A stretch of DNA of 64,000 bases from Dactylosporangium sp040689395 (GTDB taxonomy: Bacteria; Actinomycetota; Actinomycetes; Mycobacteriales; Micromonosporaceae). The stretch spans positions 62,001 through 126,000 of the forward strand of contig NZ_JBFAZX010000019.1 of the NCBI RefSeq assembly GCF_040689395.1, read 5' to 3'. A program made the translations under genes and the position numbers. Below, piece by piece: positions 14,447 through 22,540 of this stretch. The notes under the pieces were generated by a model. That model saw only the letters and a list, made by a program, of their open reading frames with translations. It was not told the DNA's origin and ran no database searches. Each line of letters opens with the position of its first letter. The first letter of the stretch is position 1.

Positions 14447-16252
14447 CTAGAGCCGGACCGCCAGGGCGTAGACGAGCGTCTCGACGAGCCAGGCCGCGTA
14501 CAGCACGGCGGGGGCGACCGGCGGCACCGGCGCGGGCGGGAGGGACACGACGTCGCGGACGCGGTCCCGCGACCGGGCGGCCGCCCGCTCCGCGGCCAGG
14601 CGCAGCGCCCCGGCCAGCTGCGCGCCCGTGCGCTCGTCGCCGGCGAGGGCGCGGGGCAGCCAGGCGTGCTCTCCACGCGCGGCGACGACCAGGCCGGCGC
14701 CGTTCCGGTCGGTCTCGACGGCGACCGCGCCGCGGCGGTCCGTGCGGACCGCGTGCACCTCCGACCAGACCAGCAGCCGCGCACCGATGCTGCCCACGAC
14801 GCTGAGCCCGGCGCCGTTCCAGCTCACGCGCGGGCGCAGGAACATCCGCCAGCCCGAGACGCAGGCGATCGCGGTGACGGGGGCGGTGACGGCGACCGCG
14901 GCCCAGTACGGCAGGGCCGGCAGCAGCCGCGACAGCACGAAGAGGAACGGCCAGGAGGAGGCGACGACCGCGGCGTAGCCGGAGAACCGGTTATGCCGGT
15001 GCGTGTGCACCGTCTCCGGGTCGGCCGAGACGTCCTCCGGGCGCAGCGCCATGATCTCCTCGGGGCGCAGCGGCAGCCGGGCCGCGTCGGGCACGGCGGC
15101 GAGGTCCGTGTCGCCGCCGGCCGGGCCGCCGAAGACCGGGGCGAACCGGGCCCTGCGCGCCGGGCCGCGCGGCACCACGAGCTCGCCGTCGACCGCCACC
15201 GCGCACCAGTGGCGCTGGGCGGGGACGCCGAAGAGCACGCCGCGGCGGAGGTCCTGCGAGCCGTTGCGGGTCAGCGCGAAGAACTCCACGAGCGCCGGCT
15301 CGCCTGGGCGGGCGTCGGTGGCGTAGACGGCGACGTGGCCGCCGAGCGCCCAGACGTACACCTCGGTCGCCGGCTGCTCGCCCGCGAACAGCGCCCTTGC
15401 GGCCGCGGCGCGCTCCCGCGCCCGGGCCAGGCAGGCCGCGGCGAGCCCGGCCAGCAGCACGGCGAGGCTCAGCCAGCCGCTGGTGTCGTAAGGTTCGCTG
15501 ACCAGCTGGTAGAGCCCGTCCCCGTCCCCGGCCCCGTCCTCGGCCACGAGCAACGCGACGCGGTCGCCGACGGGGTGCTCGCTCGCGTCGGACACGGTGA
15601 CCCGCGCGGTCGCGTCGCCTGGCAGCCGCACCTCGAGGGAGTACTCGTTCGGGTGGCGGGTCACCTCCGCCGTGACCCGCCGCGCGCCGTCGAGCCGGGC
15701 GTCGGCGCGGGACTGCGACACCAGCGCCGCGGTGCTCACCGCGAGAGCCCCGAGCAGCAGCGGTACCGCGAGCAGCCGCCACCCCAGCCCGTAGCGCGGC
15801 AGGACCCGAGGCGCGGGCGGTGTGCGGTGCGACGTGGTGGCCGCCCACATCTGCGCGCCGCTGCCCAGCCCCGGCGGCGCGAGCCGGGCGGCCACGAACG
15901 CCAGCACCACGAGGCCCGCGTCCGCGCCGGTCAGCCACGCCGGCGAGGCGAGCGCCGGGTGCGCGACCTGCCACACCACGGCGGCGGCGAAGAACCCGGC
16001 GGCCAGCCACGCGGTGACCGGCAGCGACACGAACGCGGCCACGGGCAGGGCCACGACCAGGCCGAGGAGCACGGCGTTGAGCGCGTCCGGGCCGCACGGG
16101 GCGGCGTCGGTGCACTCGACCGGCGGGTCGAACGCGGCGTGCAGCGACAGGATCGCGATCGCGGCGACCACCACGAGCAGTGCGCGGGCGCGGCGCCAGC
16201 GCGCGTGGTGCACGGTCCAGCCGAACACGTCGGCGGTGAGCAACGGGGTCAT
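14447..16252 (-). CDS. Multispanning membrane protein of unknown function
   Basis: A 601-residue protein. About four hydrophobic segments lie in the first 165 residues, another pair near 180-280, and two to three more between about 425 and 500, separated by soluble segments. The region near residues 190-240 resembles a DUF3592-like extracellular beta domain (VTRHPNEYSLEVRLPG). The last third has a PH-like stretch (WNGAGLSVVGSIGARLLVWSEVH). The start is ATG 16252. No family name can be given with confidence. A very large frame on the opposite strand is a GC-bias shadow of this gene. Confidence 0.75.
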   Translation of the reverse strand: MTPLLTADVFGWTVHHARWRRARALLVVVAAIAILSLHAAFDPPVECTDAAPCGPDALNAVLLGLVVALPVAAFVSLPVTAWLAAGFFAAAVVWQVAHPALASPAWLTGADAGLVVLAFVAARLAPPGLGSGAQMWAATTSHRTPPAPRVLPRYGLGWRLLAVPLLLGALAVSTAALVSQSRADARLDGARRVTAEVTRHPNEYSLEVRLPGDATARVTVSDASEHPVGDRVALLVAEDGAGDGDGLYQLVSEPYDTSGWLSLAVLLAGLAAACLARARERAAAARALFAGEQPATEVYVWALGGHVAVYATDARPGEPALVEFFALTRNGSQDLRRGVLFGVPAQRHWCAVAVDGELVVPRGPARRARFAPVFGGPAGGDTDLAAVPDAARLPLRPEEIMALRPEDVSADPETVHTHRHNRFSGYAAVVASSWPFLFVLSRLLPALPYWAAVAVTAPVTAIACVSGWRMFLRPRVSWNGAGLSVVGSIGARLLVWSEVHAVRTDRRGAVAVETDRNGAGLVVAARGEHAWLPRALAGDERTGAQLAGALRLAAERAAARSRDRVRDVVSLPPAPVPPVAPAVLYAAWLVETLVYALAVRL

Positions 16253-16311
16253 TTGGCGGCCATTCTCCCGATGCCCGGCCGGGCCGGTACCCGCGGGGGT
16301 GTCCTATGCAG

Positions 16312-16340
16312 GCGGCGCCCGGCCGTCGGCCGGGCGCCGC
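16312..16340. terminator. Stem-loop terminator downstream of the chitinase
   Basis: A perfect 13-bp stem (16312-16324 with 16328-16340) with a 3-base loop, 33 bases after the chitinase stop on the minus strand. Confidence 0.75.
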
Positions 16341-16372
16341 TTCGCGTTCGAGGCTCGCCGGTGCGAAGCCGG

Positions 16373-17959
16373 TCAGCCGGTGTAGGCGGCGAAGATCTTC
16401 GAGAACTCGTACGGCGACTGCGGGACGTTGGTGCACAGGTACAGCGCCCCGTTGCAGGCGTTGCGGTCGCGCGACACCTCCCAGAAGGACAGCATGCCCA
16501 GGTGGTTGGTCTGTGCGAAGGTCACCAGCTGGCGGGCGTGGGCCTGGGTGTACGTGCCGCCGTCGTCGTTCTTGCCCACCATCGGGGTGACGCCGAGCAT
16601 CCGCCAGACCTGGGCGTCGGTCTTCGCCGGGTACAGGCCCTTCAGCTGAGTGAACGTCGACTGGGCGGCCTGCACCGCGAAGTTGCCGTAGTCGCCGCTG
16701 GAACGCTGGTAGTCCATCGCCATGATGTTGACCAGGTCCAGGTTGACGCCGGCGTCGCGCGCCGAGCGCACCACGTTGACGCCGTCGCTGGTGAGGCCCT
16801 CGGGCAGGACCGGCAGGGTGAGCGAGATCTTCACGTTGGGGCGGGCGGCCTGCAGCAGGGCCAGGGCCTGCGAGCGGCGGGCGATCGTGGTCGGGTCGGC
16901 GACCGCGGCACCCTCGATGTCCAGGTCGATGTACTTCAGGCCGTACGCGTCGACGACCGCCTGGTATTCGGTCGCGACCGCGGCCGCCGTGGAGCAGGCC
17001 TGGGCGAGCTCGATGCCGCTCGCGCCACCGAAGGAGATCTTCACGTCGCCGCCGCGGGCGCGGATCGCGTCGATCTGGTCCTTCGCCCACGCGGCGCGCG
17101 GGTCGTACGCGTTGAACCACGAGGCCTTGCAGCCGGCGCTGTTGACGAACGCGAGCGTGAGGTTCTTGAGGTTGCCGCCGGTGGCCAGGTCGGTGAGGGC
17201 CGGCGTCGGCCAGGCGCCCATGTCGACGTACGGCGCGACCGCGAGCGTGGTCCCGCCTCCGCCGCCTCCGCCACCCCCGCCGGCCTGGGTGGTCGCGCTG
17301 ACCTGGTTGCTCGCGCCGGAGGAGTTGCCGGCGGCGTCGCGGGCCTTCACCGTGAAGGTGTAGGTCGTGGAGGCGGAAAGGCCGGACACGGTACCGCTGG
17401 TGCCGGTCACCGACGTCGCGAGGGTGCCGCCTCGGTAGATGTCGTAGCCGGCCACCCCGACGTTGTCCGTCGAGGCGCCCCAGGAGAGGCTCACGCTGCT
17501 GGACGTCGTGCCGGTGACCTGCAGGTTCGAGGGCACCGACGGGGCCTGGTCGTCGACGACGCCGGCGCAGGAGGCGCCGTTGAGCTTGCAGTTCGCGGGC
17601 TTGCCGGAGCCGGTCACCAAGAACCCGAAGCTCGTCGAGGCGCCGGCGGTGAGGGTGCCGTTGTACGTCCGGTTGGTCGCCGTGACGTGCGTGCCGCTCT
17701 GGCTCATCAGGACGTCCCAGTAGCTGCCGAGCGTCGAGCCGGACGGCAGGTCGAACTCGATCTTCCACGACGTGACGGTGGCGGCCGTCCCGTTCGCGAT
17801 CGTGTACTTCGCCTGGTAGCCGGTGCCCCAGTCGGAGTCGTAGCTGAGCGTCGCGGTGAGCGAGCCGGCGGCCTGGGCCGGCGTGGCGATCGCCGTGATA
17901 CCGCCGGTGGTCGCCAGGACCGCCGCGGCGGCCAGGGCGAGCCGGAGTCGGGATGTCAT
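16373..17959 (-). CDS. Secreted GH18 chitinase with CBM2 and fibronectin type III modules
   Basis: A 528-residue exported chitinase. The signal peptide is residues 1-31 (ends ATPAQAA). A CBM2 covers about 32-130, an Fn3 domain about 137-225, and a Gly-run linker about 227-236. The GH18 catalytic domain runs to the end. Its catalytic strand reads YIDLDIEG near residue 345, giving the D-x-D-x-E motif with the acid Glu, and MAMDY is the later substrate-binding strand. The start is ATG 17959 with AGGAGG 5 bases upstream. Upstream on the minus strand, TTGACT (18017-18022), a 16-base spacer and TATCGT form a good promoter in a short AT-rich stretch. It would degrade chitin outside the cell. Confidence 0.92.
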   Translation of the reverse strand: MTSRLRLALAAAAVLATTGGITAIATPAQAAGSLTATLSYDSDWGTGYQAKYTIANGTAATVTSWKIEFDLPSGSTLGSYWDVLMSQSGTHVTATNRTYNGTLTAGASTSFGFLVTGSGKPANCKLNGASCAGVVDDQAPSVPSNLQVTGTTSSSVSLSWGASTDNVGVAGYDIYRGGTLATSVTGTSGTVSGLSASTTYTFTVKARDAAGNSSGASNQVSATTQAGGGGGGGGGGTTLAVAPYVDMGAWPTPALTDLATGGNLKNLTLAFVNSAGCKASWFNAYDPRAAWAKDQIDAIRARGGDVKISFGGASGIELAQACSTAAAVATEYQAVVDAYGLKYIDLDIEGAAVADPTTIARRSQALALLQAARPNVKISLTLPVLPEGLTSDGVNVVRSARDAGVNLDLVNIMAMDYQRSSGDYGNFAVQAAQSTFTQLKGLYPAKTDAQVWRMLGVTPMVGKNDDGGTYTQAHARQLVTFAQTNHLGMLSFWEVSRDRNACNGALYLCTNVPQSPYEFSKIFAAYTG

Positions 17960-18150
17960 CACTGCCTCCTGAGAAGGACAGGTGCTATTGATGCACAACG
18001 ATAAATAAACTTAACTAAAAGTCAATGGCGCCCACCGTACGGCGGACTGGCACTGCCTGCGATGGGATCGCCCGCCGTGGCACAGGTTTTCGGCAGACGT
18101 ACTGCGCGGACGCGAAGGCCGCGCTGCCCGGCGTACGGCATGATGTGCCG

Positions 18151-18861
18151 ATGGGGCGGCACGAAATCCGGCGGCGGAGCGCATGCGTGGTCCGCGATCC
18201 CCGGCGTGCCGCGCGGGCGCCGTGGTGGCTGTGGCCGATCCCGCTGTGCGGGCTGGCGCTGTGGCCCATCGCGTCTGCGGCCGGCCTGCTCGTCGCGGCC
18301 GCGCTGCTGCTCGCCGTGGCGGTCGTCGTGCGCCGCCGGACCGGCGGCGGCATCCGGCTCACCGGCGGCGGGGCCCGCGACTGGCGCGACGCCGAGGCGC
18401 TGCTGGCCGAGATCGCCCGGCGCTGGCCCTCGCTCGGCGCGATGGCGGAGCCCTCCGACATCCGCCCGACGCTGGAGCGCACCGCCTACCACCTGGCCAA
18501 GCTGATCGGCGCCCGGGCACGGCTGGACGGCTACACCGCCGAGCTGCGCCTGGCGCGCGCCGGGCTGCCGACGGGGGACCTGCTCGACGAGGTCGACGAG
18601 CGGCATGAGGCCGCCGCCGAACGCCTGCGCGACCTCGACGCGCAGTTCGCGGCCCGGATCGCGGCGCTGGGCCGGCTCGTCGCGTCGCTGCGCGCACACG
18701 AGCGGCGGGAACGGGTCCGCGGCCTGCTCGCTGTGCCGGTGCCAGCCGCCGATCCGGGTCCGGACCCGCTCGCCGGGGTCGAGGGGCGCACGGCCGTGGT
18801 CATCGAGGCGTACCAGGAACTGTCCGGGTTGCGACCGCAACGGTCCGAAACGCGATCGTAG
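18151..18861 (+). CDS. Membrane-anchored coiled-coil protein of unknown function
   Basis: A 236-residue protein. The start chosen is ATG 18151, with a CATGAT -10-like hexamer just upstream. Residues about 25-60 are two closely spaced hydrophobic helices (WWLWPIPLCGLALWPI and a following Leu/Val run). After that the chain is helical and charged, with long heptad-like Ala/Leu/Arg stretches (about 75-215). The topology suggests a small membrane anchor with a cytosolic coiled coil. The next gene, 25 bases downstream, is an Hsp70-like pseudogene; in related genomes proteins of this kind precede Hsp70-family genes, but I cannot confirm that here. Confidence 0.65.
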   Translation: MGRHEIRRRSACVVRDPRRAARAPWWLWPIPLCGLALWPIASAAGLLVAAALLLAVAVVVRRRTGGGIRLTGGGARDWRDAEALLAEIARRWPSLGAMAEPSDIRPTLERTAYHLAKLIGARARLDGYTAELRLARAGLPTGDLLDEVDERHEAAAERLRDLDAQFAARIAALGRLVASLRAHERRERVRGLLAVPVPAADPGPDPLAGVEGRTAVVIEAYQELSGLRPQRSETRS

Positions 18862-18886
18862 CGCCCGGTGGAACTACGATGAGGCC

Positions 18887-19659
18887 ATGTCACCGGCCTT
18901 CGGGCTCGGGATCGACTTCGGTACATCGAACACGGTAGCCCTGATGCGCTGGCCCGATGGCCGTGTCAGACCGCTGCTGTTCGATGCCAACCCGTTGCTC
19001 CCGTCCGCCGTCTTCGCCCCGACAAAGCCGGGTCCGGCCTCGCCCGCGCCCCCGGCCGGCGGCCCCGTGCAAGGCGCCACGGCCCCGGACGGTTCCACGG
19101 CCGCCCCGGGTGGTGTTGGCGGCGTTACCGGTGCCGCTCGTGCGGGCGCGGTCCCGGGTGACCTCGTCGTCGGCGGCGACGCGCTGCACCACGCGCGGTT
19201 CGATCCCGCGGGGCTGGAGCCCAACCCGAAGCAGCACATCGACGAAACGCCATCCTGCTCGGCGCCCGCGAGGTGGCGGTCACCGACCTGATCGCGGCGG
19301 TGCTGCGGTTTGTGTTCGCGGAGGCCCGTCGGGTCGCCGGGTCCGACGACTTCACCGTGGCGCTGGCCCATCCGGCCGGGTGGGGCACGGCCCGCCGCGC
19401 CGTGCTCGCCGAGGCCGCCCGCCGCGCCGTGCTCGCCGAGGCCGCCCGCCGGGCCGGGCTCGGCGCCGCGCTGCTCGTGCCCGAGCCGGTCGCCGCCGCG
19501 CACGCCTTCACCGCCGTCCTCGGCCAGCAGGTGCCGACCGGCAAGGCACTCGTCGTGTACGACCTGGGCGCCGGCACGTTCGACGCGAGCGTGGTGGTGC
19601 GCCGGCCGGCCGGCTTCGAGGCGGTCGCGGTCGACGGGCCGCGCCCGACATCGACCTGA
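18887..19659 (+). pseudogene. Hsp70/DnaK-family protein, frameshifted and truncated
   Basis: The first frame (18887-19291) starts with the actin-like phosphate-1 motif GLGIDFGTSNTV and reaches KQHIDE. The family then continues ILLGAREVAVTDLIAAVLR, but this is found in another frame. One base has been lost (or two gained) near 19246. The second frame runs to 19659 and carries the phosphate-2 motif VVYDLGAGTFDASVVV. It stops at VAVDG-PRPTST, where homologues enter the rest of the ATPase lobe. A 27-base tandem duplication at 19391-19444 doubles RRAVLAEAA. The substrate half is missing. This is a non-functional Hsp70-like gene, unless the frameshift is a sequencing error. Confidence 0.82.
19391..19444 (+). 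repeat. 27-base tandem duplication inside the Hsp70 pseudogene
   Basis: Two identical 27-base units in direct tandem, keeping frame and adding nine residues to the ATPase lobe. Confidence 0.85.
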
Positions 19660-20046
19660 CGCGGGCGCGCCCGACCGCTGCGGGCCCTGGCGGTCCTTGC
19701 TCCCGGCACCGCGACATGGCCTTGGGGAATGGCCTAGGGAATGGCCCAGGAAGCGCCTGTTCCGGCGCCGGCCCCCGCGCCGGCCCCAGCGCCGACCTGT
19801 TCCGCCACCCTGTCCGGGGACCCGGCGACGGTCCGGCCGCGGCTGCGGAGTGCTTTCACGCCACCGGCCTGACGGCGGAAGGCCGGCCTCAAGGAGCGGG
19901 CACCCGGCGCTCGGGGCCGCGCGAGCACTGGCCGCTGGCCTTCGACGCGGAGCCGCCGAATGAGGACCGTTTGCCGCCGGGGAGGGGGTTTTCCCGCCGT
20001 ACACCTGGAAATCAGGCAACCAAGATCGCTCTTGCGGGAGGTTGTC
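19660..20046 (+). other. Decayed region after the Hsp70 pseudogene
   Basis: These 387 bases hold no convincing gene. Short fragments code for a Pro/Ala-rich linker (near 19742-19800) and for a REHWPLAFD-like piece (near 19920). They would fit the lost C-terminal part of the Hsp70 protein. The end supplies GGGAGG, the ribosome-binding site of the next gene. Confidence 0.5.
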
Positions 20047-20568
20047 ATGCGATTGCCGATGCTCGCGGTCGTGGCGTTGAGCGGGATGGCCCTCGGCGGT
20101 GTGCCGGCGACGGCGGCGCCAACCGGACTTTCGCCGCAGGACTCCGCGTTCGTCACGGCGGCCGCGTACGGCGGTAACTTCGAGGTCGCCGGCGGGAAGC
20201 TGGCGCAGGCCCGGGCCGCCTCCGCCGACGTCAAGGCGTTCGGGGCGCGGATGGTCACCGACCACACCCGGGCCGGGACCAAGCTCGCCGCGCTGGCCGG
20301 GCAGAACGGCGCCACCGCGCCGGACGGCACCAGCCCGGGGCGGCAGAACATCCTCGGTGTCTGGTCGCGGCTCGACGGCAGGGCGTTCGACTGCTCGTAC
20401 GTGCCGGCCGAGTACCTCGACCACGTCGCCGCGATCGGGTTGTTCCAGGAGGAGGCCGCGCACGGCACCAACCCCGACCTGGCGCGCTTCGCCAAGGACA
20501 CGCTGCCGACGCTGCAGGAACACCAGCAGATGATCTCCACGGTGCTGGCCAGGCTGAACTGCCCATGA
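20047..20568 (+). CDS. Exported DUF4142 protein (ferritin-like four-helix fold)
   Basis: A 173-residue protein with a signal peptide (about residues 1-25, ending VPATAA). Its DUF4142 domain starts at LSPQDSAFVTAAAYGGNFEVAGGKLAQ and contains VKAFGARMVTDHTRAG, the family signature with a conserved His. The start is ATG 20047 with GGGAGG 6 bases before it; the frame extends upstream, but only this start gives a signal peptide. Family members are secreted or periplasmic proteins of poorly known role. The gene is followed by a strong hairpin shared with the convergent DUF1996 gene. Confidence 0.85.
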   Translation: MRLPMLAVVALSGMALGGVPATAAPTGLSPQDSAFVTAAAYGGNFEVAGGKLAQARAASADVKAFGARMVTDHTRAGTKLAALAGQNGATAPDGTSPGRQNILGVWSRLDGRAFDCSYVPAEYLDHVAAIGLFQEEAAHGTNPDLARFAKDTLPTLQEHQQMISTVLARLNCP

Positions 20569-20569
20569 T

Positions 20570-20608
20570 GGCAAGGGCCCGCCCCGTGGAAGGAGGCGGG
20601 CCCTTGCC
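20570..20608. terminator. Strong bidirectional stem-loop terminator
   Basis: A perfect 14-bp stem (20570-20583 with 20595-20608) and an 11-base loop between convergent genes. Confidence 0.85.
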
Positions 20609-20641
20609 GGTGTGGAAGGGAACGGTTGGTGGCGGTGCTGG

Positions 20642-22054
20642 TTACGGCAGGACGTAGTTCTCGTTGAGGGCGGCGCCGCGGTCCGGCTTGTACAGGTCGA
20701 AGCCGCGCGGGTCACACTGCAGCCCACCGTTGATGCAGTGGTCCGACAGGGCCTTCAGGGTCGGGGCGTCCCACGCGTTGTAGAAGTCGTAGTGGAACGA
20801 GTAGCCGCGGCCACTGGAGAAGTGGACGTTGCTCATGTCGCCGCTGACCGGCCAGGCCATCTTGAACTCGATCATCGGCACGGCCACCGGGTGGTCCGGC
20901 GGGCAGACGCCCACGACCGGGTAGGCCATGTGCGACTTGTGGTCCGGCGTGTCCAGGTGCAGGCCATCCCAGCAGCTGGGGGCCTGGAACCGGACGTTGA
21001 GCTGGGTGCCGGCCACGCAGTTGGCGGGGATGTCCCACTGCTTGGTGATGTCGCCGCACTCGAAGCCCTCGACGGCGCCGGGGTGGTTCTTGAACTCGTC
21101 CAGCGTCGAGGACGGGCTGCCGACGACGTAGCGCAGGCCGGCCGGGAACGGGCGGACGCTGCGGTAGTCGATGACGCCGCTCTTGTAGTAGATGACCTGG
21201 CGGCCGATCGGCTGCACGGCCTGGTCGCCGTTGAGCAGGGTGGGCATCCAGTACGCGCTCTTGTCGCCCGGCGTGATGCACGCGGTGCCGCCGGCCTGCA
21301 GCGACGCCAGGGTCGTGTTGGCGTTGGTGGTGGTGTTGCCCATGAACGTGTGCGAGTGCGACGCGCCCGGCAGGCCGAAGAACACGATCGGGTCGTCGGG
21401 CAGGTTGCTGCGGCTCACCGAGCAGTTGGCCTGGAACTCGTGGTGGGTCGTCGGCGGGTTGGTGGGCGGCGGCGTCGCGGTCGACGGGACCACGCCGGTG
21501 ACCGGCGGGTTGGCCATCACGTACCCGGGGCCGTTGGAGGCCGGCGGCGTGCTGTTGAGCGTGCCGTAGACCTTGAACTCGTACAGCGAGTAGCCGTAGG
21601 TGTTGGCGCGCTGGGTGCCGTACATGCGCACGTACCGCCCGCTGCCGCTGACGTTGAGGGTCTGCGTGCCGCCGGTGCCCGTGGTGGTGTTGTAGATGCT
21701 GGTCCAGGCGTTGCCGTCGGGCGAGGTCTGGATCTGGAAGGCCGTCGCGTAGGCGGCCTCCCACTGCAGTACGACCTGGGAGATGGTGGCGGTGGATCCC
21801 AGGTCGACCCGCAGCCACTGCGGGTCGCTCCACTGGCTGCTCCAGCGGGTGGCGCTGTTGCCGTCGAAGGCGGCCGCGGCCGGCGTCTCGCCGAGCTCGG
21901 TCGAGGACGCAAGCGCTGGCCGGCCCTGCGACAGCAACGTGGCGTCGGCCGCGTTGGCCGCGGTGAGCTGGATCGCGCCGACGACCATCGACGCGACGAC
22001 CGCGGTGGTGACCCCGACCGGGATCACGATGTTTCTGAGCCGTCTTGTTCTCAA
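20642..22054 (-). CDS. Secreted discoidin (F5/8 type C, CBM32-like) plus DUF1996 protein
   Basis: A 470-residue exported protein. The start chosen is TTG 22054 with GGGAG 5 bases before it; this gives Arg-rich residues 2-7, then a signal anchor ending TAANAA. Residues about 35-165 form a discoidin/F5-8C carbohydrate-binding domain (ATRWSSQWSDPQWLRVDLG, YVRMYGTQRA). A Thr/Pro linker follows. About 200-470 is DUF1996, with HHEFQANC, GLPGASHSHTFMGN and a C-terminal HYDFYNAWD. DUF1996 occurs in fungal and actinobacterial secreted proteins that act on or bind polysaccharide. Two perfect GAGAGCGCTCTC palindromes upstream point to control by a LacI-family sugar repressor. Confidence 0.88.
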   Translation of the reverse strand: MRTRRLRNIVIPVGVTTAVVASMVVGAIQLTAANAADATLLSQGRPALASSTELGETPAAAAFDGNSATRWSSQWSDPQWLRVDLGSTATISQVVLQWEAAYATAFQIQTSPDGNAWTSIYNTTTGTGGTQTLNVSGSGRYVRMYGTQRANTYGYSLYEFKVYGTLNSTPPASNGPGYVMANPPVTGVVPSTATPPPTNPPTTHHEFQANCSVSRSNLPDDPIVFFGLPGASHSHTFMGNTTTNANTTLASLQAGGTACITPGDKSAYWMPTLLNGDQAVQPIGRQVIYYKSGVIDYRSVRPFPAGLRYVVGSPSSTLDEFKNHPGAVEGFECGDITKQWDIPANCVAGTQLNVRFQAPSCWDGLHLDTPDHKSHMAYPVVGVCPPDHPVAVPMIEFKMAWPVSGDMSNVHFSSGRGYSFHYDFYNAWDAPTLKALSDHCINGGLQCDPRGFDLYKPDRGAALNENYVLP

Positions 22055-22116
22055 TGCAGCTCCCAGGGGTGTGGACGGGTGCCGTTCGCCGGTGGCGGTC
22101 CGGCGGGAACGCGCTC

Positions 22117-22130
22117 GGAGAGCGCTCTCC
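22117..22130. promoter_or_regulatory. LacI-type operator 1 (14-bp palindrome)
   Basis: GGAGAGCGCTCTCC is perfectly palindromic. On the minus strand a promoter TTGACG (22156-22161), 17-base spacer, CACCAT (22133-22138) places its start point inside this operator, a classic repression layout. The core resembles CebR-type operators (GGGAGCGCTCCC). Confidence 0.75.
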
Positions 22131-22225
22131 AAATGGTGCGCCCGGCCGCCCGGTCCGTCAATACTTAGCGTGTGCCGGAGGGGTTGAAACGGGGTGATTC
22201 GGGCGGGAGGCAAGCAAAGGCAAGG

Positions 22226-22253
22226 TGCGGATGGAGAGCGCTCTCCATCCGCA
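22226..22253. promoter_or_regulatory. LacI-type operator 2 (28-bp perfect palindrome)
   Basis: All 14 base pairs match around the same GAGAGCGCTCTC core. It is centred 116 bases from operator 1 and 57 bases before a broken SDR frame on the plus strand. It could allow looping or be the operator of that lost gene. Confidence 0.7.
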
Positions 22254-22309
22254 GTGCCGAGTCCGATGGCGGTCAGGCCGTCGGCCACGCCCGGGCCGGG
22301 CTGGGGTGC

Positions 22310-22540
22310 ATGAATGAATCGCGCCTCAAGGTCGCGCTGGTCAACGGCGGTAGACGGGGCGTCGCCCCCGCTATCGCCCGGGCCCTGGTGACTCGCTTTG
22401 CCGGCGGAGGCCGGACGGCATGCGGGTACATAGGTGGCTGCCGCGCCCGGCGGATCGCCCGTGAAGCGGTCCGAGCCGCCGGGGGGTGCCTGCGCGCGCT
22501 GCGTGGGCCGGCGGCGCCGCGCCGGTCGCTCGGGCGCTAG
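22310..22540 (+). pseudogene. Fragment of a short-chain dehydrogenase/reductase
   Basis: The frame begins MNESRLKVALVNGGRRG, clearly the SDR start (V-A-L-V-T-G-G-S-R-G-I-G), with the cofactor Gly motif degraded to NGGRRGVAP. It continues through IARALVTRFAGGGRTACGYIGG and REAVRAAGG before breaking off. Only about 76 residues remain of roughly 250, and the Ser-Tyr-Lys catalytic part is absent. It overlaps the end of the convergent glycosyltransferase gene by 4 bases. Confidence 0.65.

Noticed and set aside
14417..18004. A 1,195-codon open frame on the plus strand, and 925-codon frames on the minus strand in the same area
   Set aside because: They are antisense or out-of-frame shadows of the membrane protein and the chitinase. 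They are Arg/Gly/Ala-rich and lack motifs, as expected from GC bias.
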